Assembly (NCBI GenBank): GCA_973895155.1
Contig: OZ316896.1
Span: forward strand, 8,060,001 to 8,124,000
Length of the DNA stretch: 64,000 nucleotides
Source: Marsupella aquatica
Taxonomy: Eukaryota > Marchantiophyta
Direction: 5' to 3'
Part shown: piece after piece, positions 30,233 to 41,106 of the stretch
How the letters are laid out: the number at the start of each line of letters is the position of its first letter
How positions within the stretch are numbered: position 1 is the first letter of the stretch
Position numbers and translations under genes: made by a program
Notes under the pieces: model-generated
Database searches by the model: none
Seen by the model: only the letters and a program-made list of their open reading frames with translations
Told to the model about the DNA's origin: nothing

Positions 30233-30600
30233 ACTAGATACTTTGCAGGTGATCTTTTCATTATTGTGATCAAAGAGCAACAATCAATTGCAACTTTGAG
30301 GATGTAGAAAGGACCACGGAACACGTCAGGTCATTATGAAATTATACATCTGGGATTTGTTCCCTGTTTAGTTAAGACCTGTGATCCATTGAGTTGTGGA
30401 ATACATTACTCAGGTTTCTATCCTGAATTGAGAGAATTGGTGATACCTTCAGTGCTCTGGTTGGCATTGTTCTTCCATGAAGATTCTTTGTTGCACGATT
30501 GACATTGAGTACCATAGCCTTAGTAGAAGTCCATAAACTTGTCACTGCTGTGTATTCTGTAGCTGTGATTGTTCACTGATATTGGAAATCAATTGACGAG

Positions 30601-30702
30601 GACAAACAAAATGTATTACTGGCTGGCATGAGCGATAAGAAAATTATGCAATGGGATATGCATTCTGGAGATATCACTCCTAAGGAGTATGACCATTATG
30701 GC
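30601..30702 (+). pseudogene. WD40 fragment resembling splicing factor PRP17/CDC40
   Basis: 34 codons, [18 protein letters not shown] followed by [16 protein letters not shown], match a WD40 blade of the pre-mRNA splicing factor PRP17 (CDC40) as I know it in plants. The similarity stops at both ends, and the continuation of the propeller is absent. It looks like a captured or inserted exon piece beside the Harbinger transposase. Confidence 0.6.
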
Positions 30703-30835
30703 GAAAGGAGATTCTTCGGCAGTTGAGCAATGTAGACATCTCTTGAAGATGTGCAAACAACGTAGATGGATATAGACCCTCGTATGCCAACAACTTACTT
30801 TGGTTTGTCTATGATTACTTCATCAAAGGCTTCAA

Positions 30836-31201
30836 ATGAACGTGCGAACTAATTTTTTTGTGAGACTATATGAATTGTGTAAATGTCACGGGCTCGAGAA
30901 GCGGCTTACATTGAATGCCAAAACAATCTCATCATCGAACGTGCATGAAGTAAGGACTCACTCTTTGTATACGTTGCCCCAATTTGATTCGGCAGGTTAT
31001 GAATACAAGCTCGAATAGAACACACTCTCAGAAGAAGTAGGCGGTCCGAAGGCCCTATTTTACAACATCATTTCGCCAGGAACCATCTTACATGTAGCAC
31101 CAAAATGGATGCAATCAGAAATTGTATTTGATATGGCCCAAGCTCTGGTTTCTTCCGGAGGATGGCTGTTGTTCTTCGCGATGGTGTATCAGTGGAATTG
31201 A
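30836..31201 (+). pseudogene. Unrecognised coding remnant
   Basis: A frame with one TAG (31016) encodes about 120 residues, including GGPKALFYNIISPGTILHVA and VFDMAQALVSSGGWLLFF. The regular amino-acid pattern suggests a former protein, possibly another captured piece. No family recognised. Confidence 0.35.
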
Positions 31202-31430
31202 TAAAGCAAGGCCTGTCTTGCCTTTGGATCACATGTAGTTGATCAGTCGAGGAAATTCCCTGAGATCTTATTCATTGATAATCAGGGCAGAGTGTCTAGA
31301 CGTCCACTGTGATTTTTTTCTCTCCTAGTTTAGTCTGTAGAGTACTAAGGAATGCGGATGGAAAAGATCAGCACATTATTCTTTAGCAAGTATGTTCAAC
31401 TAGAAAGTCATAGCAGGATCGCGTGTTGTG
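31202..31430. other. Junction ahead of gag, no 5' LTR
   Basis: A 5' LTR end and a primer-binding site complementary to a tRNA 3' end should lie here. None is seen: no TGGTATCAGAGC-like site and no copy of the GCGACA LTR end. The 5' LTR of element B is missing. Confidence 0.5.
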
Positions 31431-34400
31431 ATGGGTACCCAAGCACCGATCGCGGGAGGAACTCCACCGGTTCCACCAGCCCCGCAGGTACCAGGTGCGT
31501 TGCGGCCCCCTGCGGCTCAGAACGTGTCGCAGCGATCCTGGTTTCACTATCGACCCTTTAAGGGACGACCCACAGACGACCCTGATGAATGGATAGCTGA
31601 GTTCGAGGCCACGGCCAAGGCGAATGGTGAGGAAGCCATTAAGCTAACCATTCTTCCAGGCGTACTACGAGGAGAAGCGCGCCCATGGTATAACTTACAA
31701 CCCCCGGGTGGTACATGGGGCCAGTTCCAAACGGCGTTCTTGCAAGAATTTTGGCCCGTCGGGATCGAATCTTGGGCCCTGTCAAAAATCGGGCGAATGC
31801 AAATGGGTAAGCATGACTCACTTCGCAAATTTCTGCAGCGGTTCCAGAAGGTTGCCGCCAAGATTCGGCCTAAGCCAGATGACTCTCTGCTGAGGAAATG
31901 GTTCGTCAACGCGCTACCCCAGAGGATGGCGTTCTCGGTGCTAGAAAAGAAGACCACCACTCTACAACAAGCAATTGATAGTGCCGAATCCTTCAAGGAA
32001 TCGCACTACGCCTCTCAGCTTAATAGGAGGACCAAGCATAAGAAGAGCAGGAGGTATCATACCTTCAGCGACTCTGACTCTGAGTACGACGAGAAGAAAA
32101 GGAAGAAGAAACGACGACATAAGAAGAAGGGCCGGACCAGCTCTTCGTCAGACTCTGAATCAGAGTCTAGTGATTCCCTGTCCAGTAGCCCGACATCAAC
32201 TGGCTCATCCTCCAGCGAGATCGAGTCAGAGTCTCGAGACCACAGAAGAAAGAAGGGATCACGGTCAGATACGGGTAAACATAAACCGCGAGCCAAAGTC
32301 GTCACCATGGACCCAAAGGCTGCGGAGGTAGAAAAGCTAAACAAAATCACAGACCGGCTGAAGGCACTGTCGGTGCACTTGGCGGAAAAACCTCCGGACA
32401 AGAAGAAACCACCGGAAATCCGAGCGCATGCTTGGTGCTCCAAGTGTTATCAGTCGGGACATGTGGTGCAAGAATGTCCAAGATGGAACACTCACGTGCA
32501 CCAGATGGAGTTGGAGCCCGGACAGTCCGAGCCAGAGGGATGCACGATGGAGTACTTCTTCGAGGATCCAAGTGAGGCGGTGTTCCAGATGAGTATGACG
32601 GGACCTCGCACCCTAAGCGGCCACAATCCAGGGTTCCATACCCCTTATCCATATCCGGTGAATGGGCGTGGCCCCCAGATGGTCAGCAATCCAAGTATCC
32701 CACCTAAACCCGGAGTTTGGCGGACCCCGGTTTGCTATAATTGCGAGAAACCTGGTCACTTTGCCCGAGAGTGCACGGAGCAAAGGAAGCAAGGGGATGG
32801 GAGAGCGCTTCCATTGTGCCAGGTCTGTCGAACCGAAGCACATTCCACGTCAAACTGCCCCTTGGTGCTAGCCGCGAAGGCCGGCGCCGTCAGAGCTGCT
32901 CAACCTACGGCCCCACCAATTACGGATGCAGTAGTACAAATGGTAACAATGGAATGGCAGGACGACTCCACCGAATGGATCGATCTCATAGAAGCAGTCG
33001 AGCAAACGGGAACGCACGTGGACGACGAGTGCTATCGCGTTTCTACCCGATCATCCCGCAAGAAGGATAAGTACAAAGAACGAGATCGGAAGGATGCCCA
33101 GCAGAAAGAGGCGGTCACAGATAAGAATAGTCCAATGGAACCAGACGAGCTGGAAGACTACCAGCGGGATAACCCGAAGTTATTCTACCCACGAGTAGAG
33201 GAACTGGTCAAAAAGCAATTGGAAGCCTACGAAGCCCAAGAGCACGAGAAAGCCATTAAGAAGGATATTGCCGATGCTAAGGCGGCCGAAGAAGCCGAGG
33301 AAGCTGAGACTGCCTTGCAAACTGAAGTCAAGGGAGCAGAAGCAGTAAAATCTGCGACCCCACTGTCTAACCAATATGACATCAAAAAGGATGTTCAGAA
33401 CTGTGCAGCCACAGCCACTATCGGACAACTATTGCAGGATAACCCGAAGTATCGGCAACAACTCAAAGAGATGCTGATAGGAAAGAGGAGGCAACGGCTA
33501 CCTCGGGTAAGCACCTTAGCCGACTGTATGATGATTTACCAGGACTTAGGAGCGTCGGAAGTCTCTATCGAGATAGCGGGCTGTACTGTTCGGTTTGTAC
33601 CGATAGACGGCGGGTCCGGTGTAAACATCATGATAGAGGACACTTCCGTAAGGTTGGGATATACATCTTATCAACCCACGGCGCGCGCCATTCGGTTAGC
33701 AAACGGCGCCAGGATCATGCCACTGGGGACGTTAACCAAGATATCCACGTGGATTGGAGGCCTCGAGTTCTTTCTAAATTACCTGGTGATGCGACCCGTC
33801 CGACCCTCTTCTTATCCAGTACTGCTGGGCAGACCCTGGTTATACGGTGCCCGAGTCGTTACCGACTGGGGAAGGAAGGAATTACGATTCGGTAACCCGA
33901 CTACGACGGTGTCCTGGAAGGAAGAAGACTACCAGGGCGAGACGCCCCAGGGACCCGAAGAATATGACTCGGAGGAGGACATCTCAGAAGAAGAGGTGAA
34001 TATGATGGAGTTAATCTCTCGCCTGGATGAAGAGGAAGTCTTCGGGGTAAATGTCGTCCGAGAAGCCCATATTCTGAACCAGCCCAGACCAGCGGCCCAA
34101 ATCGAAGCACCCGGGAAACCAGAAGGAGATAATGCGGCAACGGGCGGAGCATTCCCCGGCAGGATGAGCCCTACGAAGGCAGTTGGCCGGCTGGCCTTAC
34201 CCGGTATACCCGAGGAAAACGCCACTCAGACCATCACTCCTCCCGCAAAGAAAAAGGTTACCTGGAGCCCCGAGATTCCGTCCGTGATAAAGGAACCCAA
34301 CGAACTCCCAAAGGAGCAGCCGACAGTCTGGGAACCTGTGGCCTACGATGGCACCAGACTAGAGGAATTGGAAGCTCACCTTGACCGGGCCACCAAAGAC

Positions 34401-37316
34401 CATGTGGAGGTAATCCACAAGGAATACTATGGCAGGTACACCACCAAGAGGGAGAGAACATTCAACGTCGGTTATGGCCTACGAGCGCCAGAGGAAAAGA
34501 CCATCCAAGAACTCCTATCGGAATATGAGGACGTCTTCGCATGGAGTCACCGAGACTTAACCGGGATTTCACCGGCCTATGGCGAACACGTCATCGATCT
34601 AAACTTGGGTGCTCATGCCGTCCGAGAAAGGCAACGAAGACTAAACCCAAGACATTCCGTCTTGGTAAAGGAGGAGTTGGATCAACTGATCATGGCGGAC
34701 ATCATCTACCCCGTCTTATCTAGCGAATGGGTGTCCCCCATTGTGGTGGTTCCTAAGAAGGTAGGGCCTGATGGTAAACCTAAAATTCGAATATGCCAAG
34801 ACTATCGGAAGCTCAACGACGCTACTCGGAAAGACCATTACCCGCTACCTTACACGGATATGGTCCTTGACATGGTAGCCCGAAATGAGGTGTACACGTT
34901 CCTAGATGGATATTCGGGTTATAACCAGATTTGGATCAGACTATCGGACCAGCTCAAAACCACGTTCATAACCGAGTGGGGAACCTACGCGTTCAGGCGG
35001 ATGCCCTTTGGCTTATGCAATGCCCCGGCTATGTTCCAGCGAATCATTATGAATATTTTTCATGACTTCTTACGAGAATTTTTGGAGGTGTTCATAGACG
35101 ATTTTGCCATCTTCAGAACAATCGCCCAGCACCCAGAACATCTGAGGCGGACTTTGGAGCGGTGCCGGGAAGTAGGGTTGAAATTACACCCGAGCAAATG
35201 CTTCTTCGGGGTAACGGAAGGAGTGCTACTTGGACACCGAGTGTCCAAACGGGGGATCGAGGTGGACCAGGAGAAGGTGGCCGCATGGATGAACGTCCCT
35301 TACCCAGCGGACCAGAAGGCGGTGCGATCCTTCTTAGGCTGCGTAGGATACTACCGACGATTCATTCAGGATTTTGCTAAGATAGCCCTACCCCTTACGG
35401 AAATGATGAAGCAAGACGCGGTCATAGAAATGACTCCCCGTCGAAAATCAGCCTTTGACGAACTAAAAAACCAGCTCACGATGGCTCCGATTCTGACTAC
35501 CCCCGATTGGAACAAGGAGTTTCATGTGTATGTCGACGTGTCTGGGTTCTGCATCGGCTCAATCCTAAGCCAACTGGACGACGAAAAACGTGACCACCCC
35601 ATTTACTTTGCGAGTCGACAACTGTTTGCCGTAGAGAAAAACTATTCGCCCACCGATCGGGAGGCCTTGGGAATCATCTACTCATGTAAAAAGTTTTGCC
35701 ATTATCTATTGGGGTATAAGGTAGTATTCCATACTGACCATGACAGCCTGAAGTACATGGTAAACAAAGCAGACTTAACGGGGAGAATAGCCCGTTGGGT
35801 CCTGCTGCTCCAAGAATTTAACTACGAAGTCAGGGTGCGACCAGGGAAAGCTCACGTAAATGCGGACTTCTTCTCAAGGATCGAAGGGGAGTCGGACGAC
35901 GCACCTGTCGATGATGCATTCCCGGATGAGGAGTTATTCCGCGTAGAAACGGACCAACCAACATGGTATGGGGACCTAATCACCTTCCTCTTCACGGCCC
36001 GCATTCCAAGTAACATAAACCAAGAGGCCGCGTCGGTCTTTCTCCGCAAGGCCGCACCATACATGATGATCCGCGGACATCTGCATAAGGAAGGCGTCGA
36101 TGGGAAAATCCGCAGATGCCTAGACTATAACGAGACGATCATTGTCATGCGAGCTATGCACGAGGAAGAGGCAGGAGGACACTTCGCCCCGGTCACCATG
36201 GCTCACAAAATCTTGGACGCAGGTTATTGGTGGCCTATGCTTCATCACGACGTAGCCCATTTTATCTGAGGGTGTGACTTATGTCAGCGCGCAGGCAAAC
36301 CTCGCAGATCGGGTAATCATCCTCTTACTCCAATCTTTCCCCTTGCCCCGTTTGAGAAATGGGGCATCGATTATATCGGACCATTCACTCCGGTAACCCG
36401 AGGTCGGCGTTGCCGATACATCCTTCTGGCTATCGACTACTCGACTAAATGGGTCGAGGCCCGGGCAACGGTCAAGGATGACGCGGCCACCACTGCCAGG
36501 TTCCTGTACGAACAGATCTTCACCCGCTTTGGACCTCCCTTGGAATTAGTCAGCGACCGCGGGACTCATTTTTTGAACGAAACGGTGGAAAAACTGACTG
36601 ACCGTTACCTCGTCAAGCACAGGAAGACTACTCCTTATCATCCCAAATGTAACGGACTAGCAGAGCGGGCTAATGGCATTGTAGGGAAAATCCTCAACAA
36701 AACCGTGGCAGCCCACAAAACAGACTGGGACGACAAGCTTTTTGCGGCGGTCTATTCGTACAACTTGGCGTTTAAGACCACTACAAACCATAGTCCGTAT
36801 TTCTTGGTATTCGGACAACATGCGCTAGTACCCGTCGAGTTCGAGGTTGAGACCCCCCGGGTGCGCATCCGCCACAGACTATCGGAGGCCGCTAGTTTGT
36901 CCGATCGAGCATATAAGATCGACAGTCTAGAAGAACAGAGATTGTGGGCATCGCGACGCGTGGCAGCTAAGCAAGAAGCAACGAAGAAACAACACGACAA
37001 GGGACTGCGTCAGGTGGACATCACTGCGGGAGATCTTGTCCTTCTGTACGATAGTAGGTACATGTACTTCCCAGGAAAGTTACACACACGCTGGCTAGGA
37101 CCTTTCGTTGTCCAGCAGATGTACCCGAACGGATCCCTACAACTATCAACGTACGCCGGCGACCTCTTTCCCAATTGAGTTAGTTACGATCGTGTGAAGA
37201 GGTACTTTCACCAGGACAACGAGCGTAATGATGTTCACGAGGACGCTTCACACTTAAGTGGGGAGCTATGTGACACGGGCAACATGTCACTTGACCGAAC
37301 CCAGGTTGAAGATTAG
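31431..37316 (+). pseudogene. gag-pol: Ty3/gypsy gag-pol of element B, two nonsense codons
   Basis: ATG 31431 opens a frame of 1,612 residues to TGA 36267-36269. It continues in the same frame to TGA 37176-37178 and then to TAG 37314. Domains: gag capsid (residues about 35-195, WFHYRPFKGRP to LQQAIDSAESF); a Ser/Arg/Lys-rich part; three zinc knuckles near 335 (CSKCYQSGHVVQEC), 434 (CYNCEKPGHFAREC) and 462 (CQVCRTEAHSTSNC). The protease near 723 has IDGGSGVNIM. The reverse transcriptase (about 1100-1280) has FIDDF in place of YxDD. RNase H is at about 1357-1484. The integrase has Asp in WGIDYIGP, Asp in LVSDRGTHF and Glu in LAERANG. The C-terminus has a GPF module and no chromodomain. Element A reads Lys at the first stop position, so TGA there could come from CGA or AGA; TGG fits the second. 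gag and pol are one frame with no shift. Confidence 0.92.
37256..37268 (+). other. Polypurine tract of element B
   Basis: AAGTGGGGAGCTA, directly before TGTGACACGG; the same 13 bases are at the matching place in element A. Confidence 0.85.
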
Positions 37317-37584
37317 GACTTATACGGTCATAAGGACCGTAGCCATAGCGTAGAATAGCACGTATAGCCGCCAAGTTGCCATTATGATTAGATTAGGAGT
37401 AGGTTAAGATAACCGAATAATTACGAGTTCAGGAAAGGGATTATTACGCACGACCGAGGTACGGTGGCGGCAGCGGAGTAAAAATCAGTTAGAAGAATCA
37501 CGCTTGGACCGAGACGCCGACTTCAGCTCGTTATCAATGACCAAACGGCCTGACCTTCTCACGCTCGGGCTCATCCTGGCACCC

Positions 37585-37600
37585 CCATAAGAGAGGAGCC
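37585..37600 (+). promoter_or_regulatory. Degenerate TATA region of the LTR
   Basis: CCATAAGAGAGGAGCC aligns with GGTATAAAAGGGGAGCC of the solo LTR (9175). The T-to-C change in the first TATA base would weaken it. It is about 55 bp ahead of the accessory frame's ATG. Confidence 0.45.
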
Positions 37601-37645
37601 GATGGCACTGCGGGCCATTCGATCACGTTTACCTTTTTGGAATTC

Positions 37646-40123
37646 ATGGACGCTGCCATCCGCTCGCCTTTTTGATTGAATCCAGTCGACCTTTACGAGG
37701 AAATTATCGAGGGAGAAGAGCGGAATGTGGTGAGATTTAGTCAGGACGAGCGAGGCCTCCGCGAAAAAGGACCAGCCAGGTGGGAACGTGGACGCAACGA
37801 ACCGGACTACGAGGTTAGTATGACCCTCACAGCCTTGGGATTTTGGACCTTGTTTGGCGAGGTAGGTGCTAAGTTCTCCGAGACTTACTGGTACTCTTGC
37901 CCCGAGAAAGCCGCTTACGAACGAAGGTACGCGAAGCTGGTAACCAAGGTAGCACTGGTTAATTGCGAAAGGACAGCCATCACCAGGGATTCTAGCTATA
38001 ACGAGCTGCGAGACTACATCACCGAACTATATCTCAGCGAGGAAGGGCTTAGATCGGTAGCAAAGGCGATTCTTGAGGTTCCAGCTAAGTTCTTTAAGCT
38101 GAAGGGCAACCAGCGGCTTACTCAAGCGGAGTTCGACAAGATTCCGGGGTACCTAGACCAGCAGATCGCAGCCGAAAAGCGCCAAGAAGACATCAGCAGA
38201 CAACGGGAAGCGGCGCGTAATCTCACGTTCCTCGGGGAAAGCTCCAACGCCTTCAACTGGGATATGGCTACCCCAGCGCCTCAACCGATGACCACCGAAG
38301 TACCGCCGAACCAGTCCCAAGTCCGTCCAGTAATCAATGCGGAGTGTTCTTCGGGTTCCGAGCGAGCTAGTTCGCAACTCGAACAGCGTCCTCGTAAGCG
38401 GTCAAGGACTACGACGGCCCCCGAATCAACACGGACCGACGCCGCGCCTGCACCTGCCCGGGCAAACCCCCCGACCAACCAGACCCGACGGCCCCCGGAT
38501 AACCCGAAGTCCAACTTATTACAGGTAATCCGCGTCCCCGAGGTAGTCTGGATCGCGATCAAAAAACTCGAACATGCGGACTATCTCAAGGAGCATCAGT
38601 TGGAGCGGTTCGCCCACTTACTATGGAGGCCGTGCGCCGCCGGGCCGAAGAAGATTTGTGAGTTCATCTCCAATTTCGACACTGATGCGTCGACCACCAA
38701 GGTTTCGGGGCAGACCTTATCACTCACGGAGCATCGGTTAATGCAAATTTTCGGCCTACCAACCGGGCCGGTGCCGGTGGAAATCCAAATTTGGGATAAG
38801 GAGTATACGCCGCAGCACTTCAAACCTGAGGGTAAGACGGACAACGGATACAAGCAGGGGGCGTGCACCAACTTAACCTGTATGGAGCGGCTTAACTTCA
38901 TACAGACTACCCTACACATGATTGAGCCACGATCCGAGATTTCCCTCTGCACGATCGTGCAGGTGGAACAGTACAAACGACGAAACTGGGCCCAATTCTT
39001 CTATCGAAGATTCTCGGGGGAGCTGAAGCGGGCTCAGGGTGGTATGGCTATTGGAGGGAAGACTTACTTGGGAAGTCATATCGCCATTATCCTCGCCTGG
39101 TACAAGGCACGGCGGGAGGCCAGAGGAAAGAATACGGCCACCTCAGCCCCGGGTAATGTCACCCCCGCCCCAGAGGAGGCAACCCCGACTACGCGGACTA
39201 CTGTCCCTCGGACAAACCCCGAGCCGAAAGCCCCAACTAATACTCCGCAACCGCCCCCTATGGAAATTCCACCGCCTTCTTCCGTTGAGCCTCCGCTACC
39301 TGCAGTACAACCACCCCCAATCCCTCCACCACCTGAAGAAACCTTCCCCTCCCCAGCGCTGACTACGGAGGAGCTCATTGCCCCTGCCGAGGAACCACCG
39401 GTACCCGAGAGGATGGAGGACTACCAAGTAGCCCCGGGGACCATGGCCTACGACCTGGTCCAGAAGTTTAGCCAGACTATGTCTGGGGAGTTGGCGACAT
39501 ACATCGGACAACAAGTCTTGGCGTACTTTCAGCCAGCCTTCTTCATGTTAGAGCACCAACCACGGATTGTCAGCCGCTTGGAAGAAGAACTCATGGCGAA
39601 GGGGAATGAGATCGGGCGTCTCCAGATGCTAGTAGAGCACCTCGAGGAAGAGGCAACGACCCGCCGCGAGGATTTAGTCCGCACTGTCGAACAGAGGGAC
39701 GGACTAACCCAGGAGTTAAGCGGAGCGCAGGCCGAACTCAAGAAGCTGGACGACACCGTGCTTCAATTACGCTCAGAATCTTCGGCTCGGGTTACCAACC
39801 TGACCGACCTCAACAAACAATTCCTGCAGGCAGCACAACAGGTGGCTAGTCTCTCCGCCGAACGAGATAAATTGCTAGCGCAGGACCAGGTCCATCGCGA
39901 CGCCATCGACCAGCTCAACTTGGAGGTGGCGCGGCTCCAGACTGAAGCCGATGAAGCTGCAAACGAGGCGGAGGAAGCATTACGGGACAATAAGGCTTTG
40001 CAGGACCACGTCACCCTGCTCATCCTCCAGCGGGGAAAACCTGGGCCCACCTCTGATCAAGGTGGCTCGAGGTCTCGCCCCGACAAGGGGACCAGCCCTG
40101 GTCCAACCACTGCACACACGTAA
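37646..40123 (+). pseudogene. LTR-encoded accessory protein (ORF3) of element B, nearly intact
   Basis: ATG 37646 opens the frame; a TGA at 37673 (codon 10) is the only break, and the next 815 codons are open. The N-terminal region (LGFWTLFGEV ... LKLKGNQRLTQ-like) matches the copy in element A. Low-complexity Ser/Arg/Pro parts follow. The central domain has EFISNFD, SLTEHRLMQIFGLPTG, FKPEGKTDNGYKQG and MIEPRSEISLCTIVQVEQY, shared with the solo LTR copy. Then come a linker of about 100 residues that is very rich in Pro/Thr, and a C-terminal coiled coil of about 190 residues (ARLQTEADEAANEAEEAL). There is no signal peptide or membrane helix, so this is not an env gene. The reading frame has been kept in an 'untranslated' part of a retroelement while diverging in three copies, which implies selection on the protein. 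Function unknown; the IFGLP motif recalls retroelement 'plant transposon protein' and plant-mobile-domain signatures. Confidence 0.8.
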
Positions 40124-41106
40124 GGGGTAGTTAGCGAAGGGTAGAAGCAGGCGCCGCGCGAGGCGGTTAAGTCAGCAGCATCTTTTAGTTAGGCGTAACG
40201 ACAGAATGATTGTCATTAGGCGCCGATTAGCGGCAGTAGGAAGAATTAGGGCCGGTCAGTTAGGATCAGCCAACGTAGGATTGAGTCCATCAATGGACTA
40301 GAGTTTGTCAGTAGGCTTGGCCGCTGCCATTCCGGTTGGCACACTCATCGTCGACGGTCAACCGGTCAGTGCAGCGCGACCAGTAGTCAGCAGTTAGTTA
40401 GTCAGTAGGTAGTACCCCGGAAGGTAGTATCCTCCGGTTCTCTTCCGCTATGGTAGTATTTAGGCTTCCCCTTCCGCGATGGGAAGGGGGAGAAGGCTTA
40501 GTTATCTCAGCAGAAGAAAGGCGAGGCACGGGGAGTCCCGGCCTGAGTAGGGTCAGAGCGTACCAAGGAGTGAGAGCCAGAGTCAAGCTTGCTGGGCAAG
40601 TGCGAGGCAGGGCCTCGTAGAGACTGCGCATCGACTGCCGTTGGGCCTGCTGTCCCCCTTTGAAGTCGAGTCAACCATGTAAACTGATGCTTCGCTGAGT
40701 AAATGTAGTCTTTTCCCCCTAATGTTTCTGAGAGTAACTGGTGTTGTGTGTATGCTTTGTCCGGGCAAAGGCGCCATTTTAAGGGACGTACCGGGTGCAG
40801 ACTAATGGTAGGGATTGCCACTCATTGCATGTCACAAGTTCCTGTCACGTCGATGGCTTGAAAAGCCCCAAGTCAGGAGTTAGTTCGCGTCACTAACTGA
40901 GGGAAAATTCCAGCGGTGGAAAATAAATATACCTATGTCAAGTACGAATTATGCGAGTGTTATACCAGTAAGTATAGCGGTTTAGCCCGACTTAGGGCTA
41001 ATGAAGGTCACTACACACCTCCTTGCCCGAACCCTCACCCCTACTGGTGGTCGAGGTCGCACCACGACACTAACCCGGATTTAAGGCCCAGGGTAGGGGT
41101 GCGACA
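40124..41106 (+). other. Downstream noncoding part of LTR B
   Basis: No frame of note. A block at 40526-40640 (GGGGAGTCCCG...GTACCAAGG...AAGCTTGCTGGGCAAGTGCG) matches 12197-12290 of the solo LTR. GAAAATAAATATACC at 40919 could serve as a poly(A) signal region, which is speculative. Confidence 0.5.

Larger units (their letters stand above)
37269..41106 (+). repeat. 3' LTR of gypsy element B, 3,838 bp, coding
   Basis: It starts TGTGACACGG after the polypurine tract and ends GGTGCGACA, where the trihelix gene of the opposite strand begins. The 5 bases that follow are CGTAG; their partner is not found because the 5' end of the element is lost. The first and last parts align with the solo LTR at 8819-12796. 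Confidence 0.85.

Noticed and set aside
30761-30765. CGTAG as left target duplication of gypsy element B
   Set aside because: A 5-bp match is expected by chance, and it is not next to any LTR end or to gag.
37646-40123. Accessory frame as a retroviral env-like gene
   Set aside because: Its place after pol suggests env, but there is no signal peptide, transmembrane helix or Cys pattern, and the frame lies inside the LTR.
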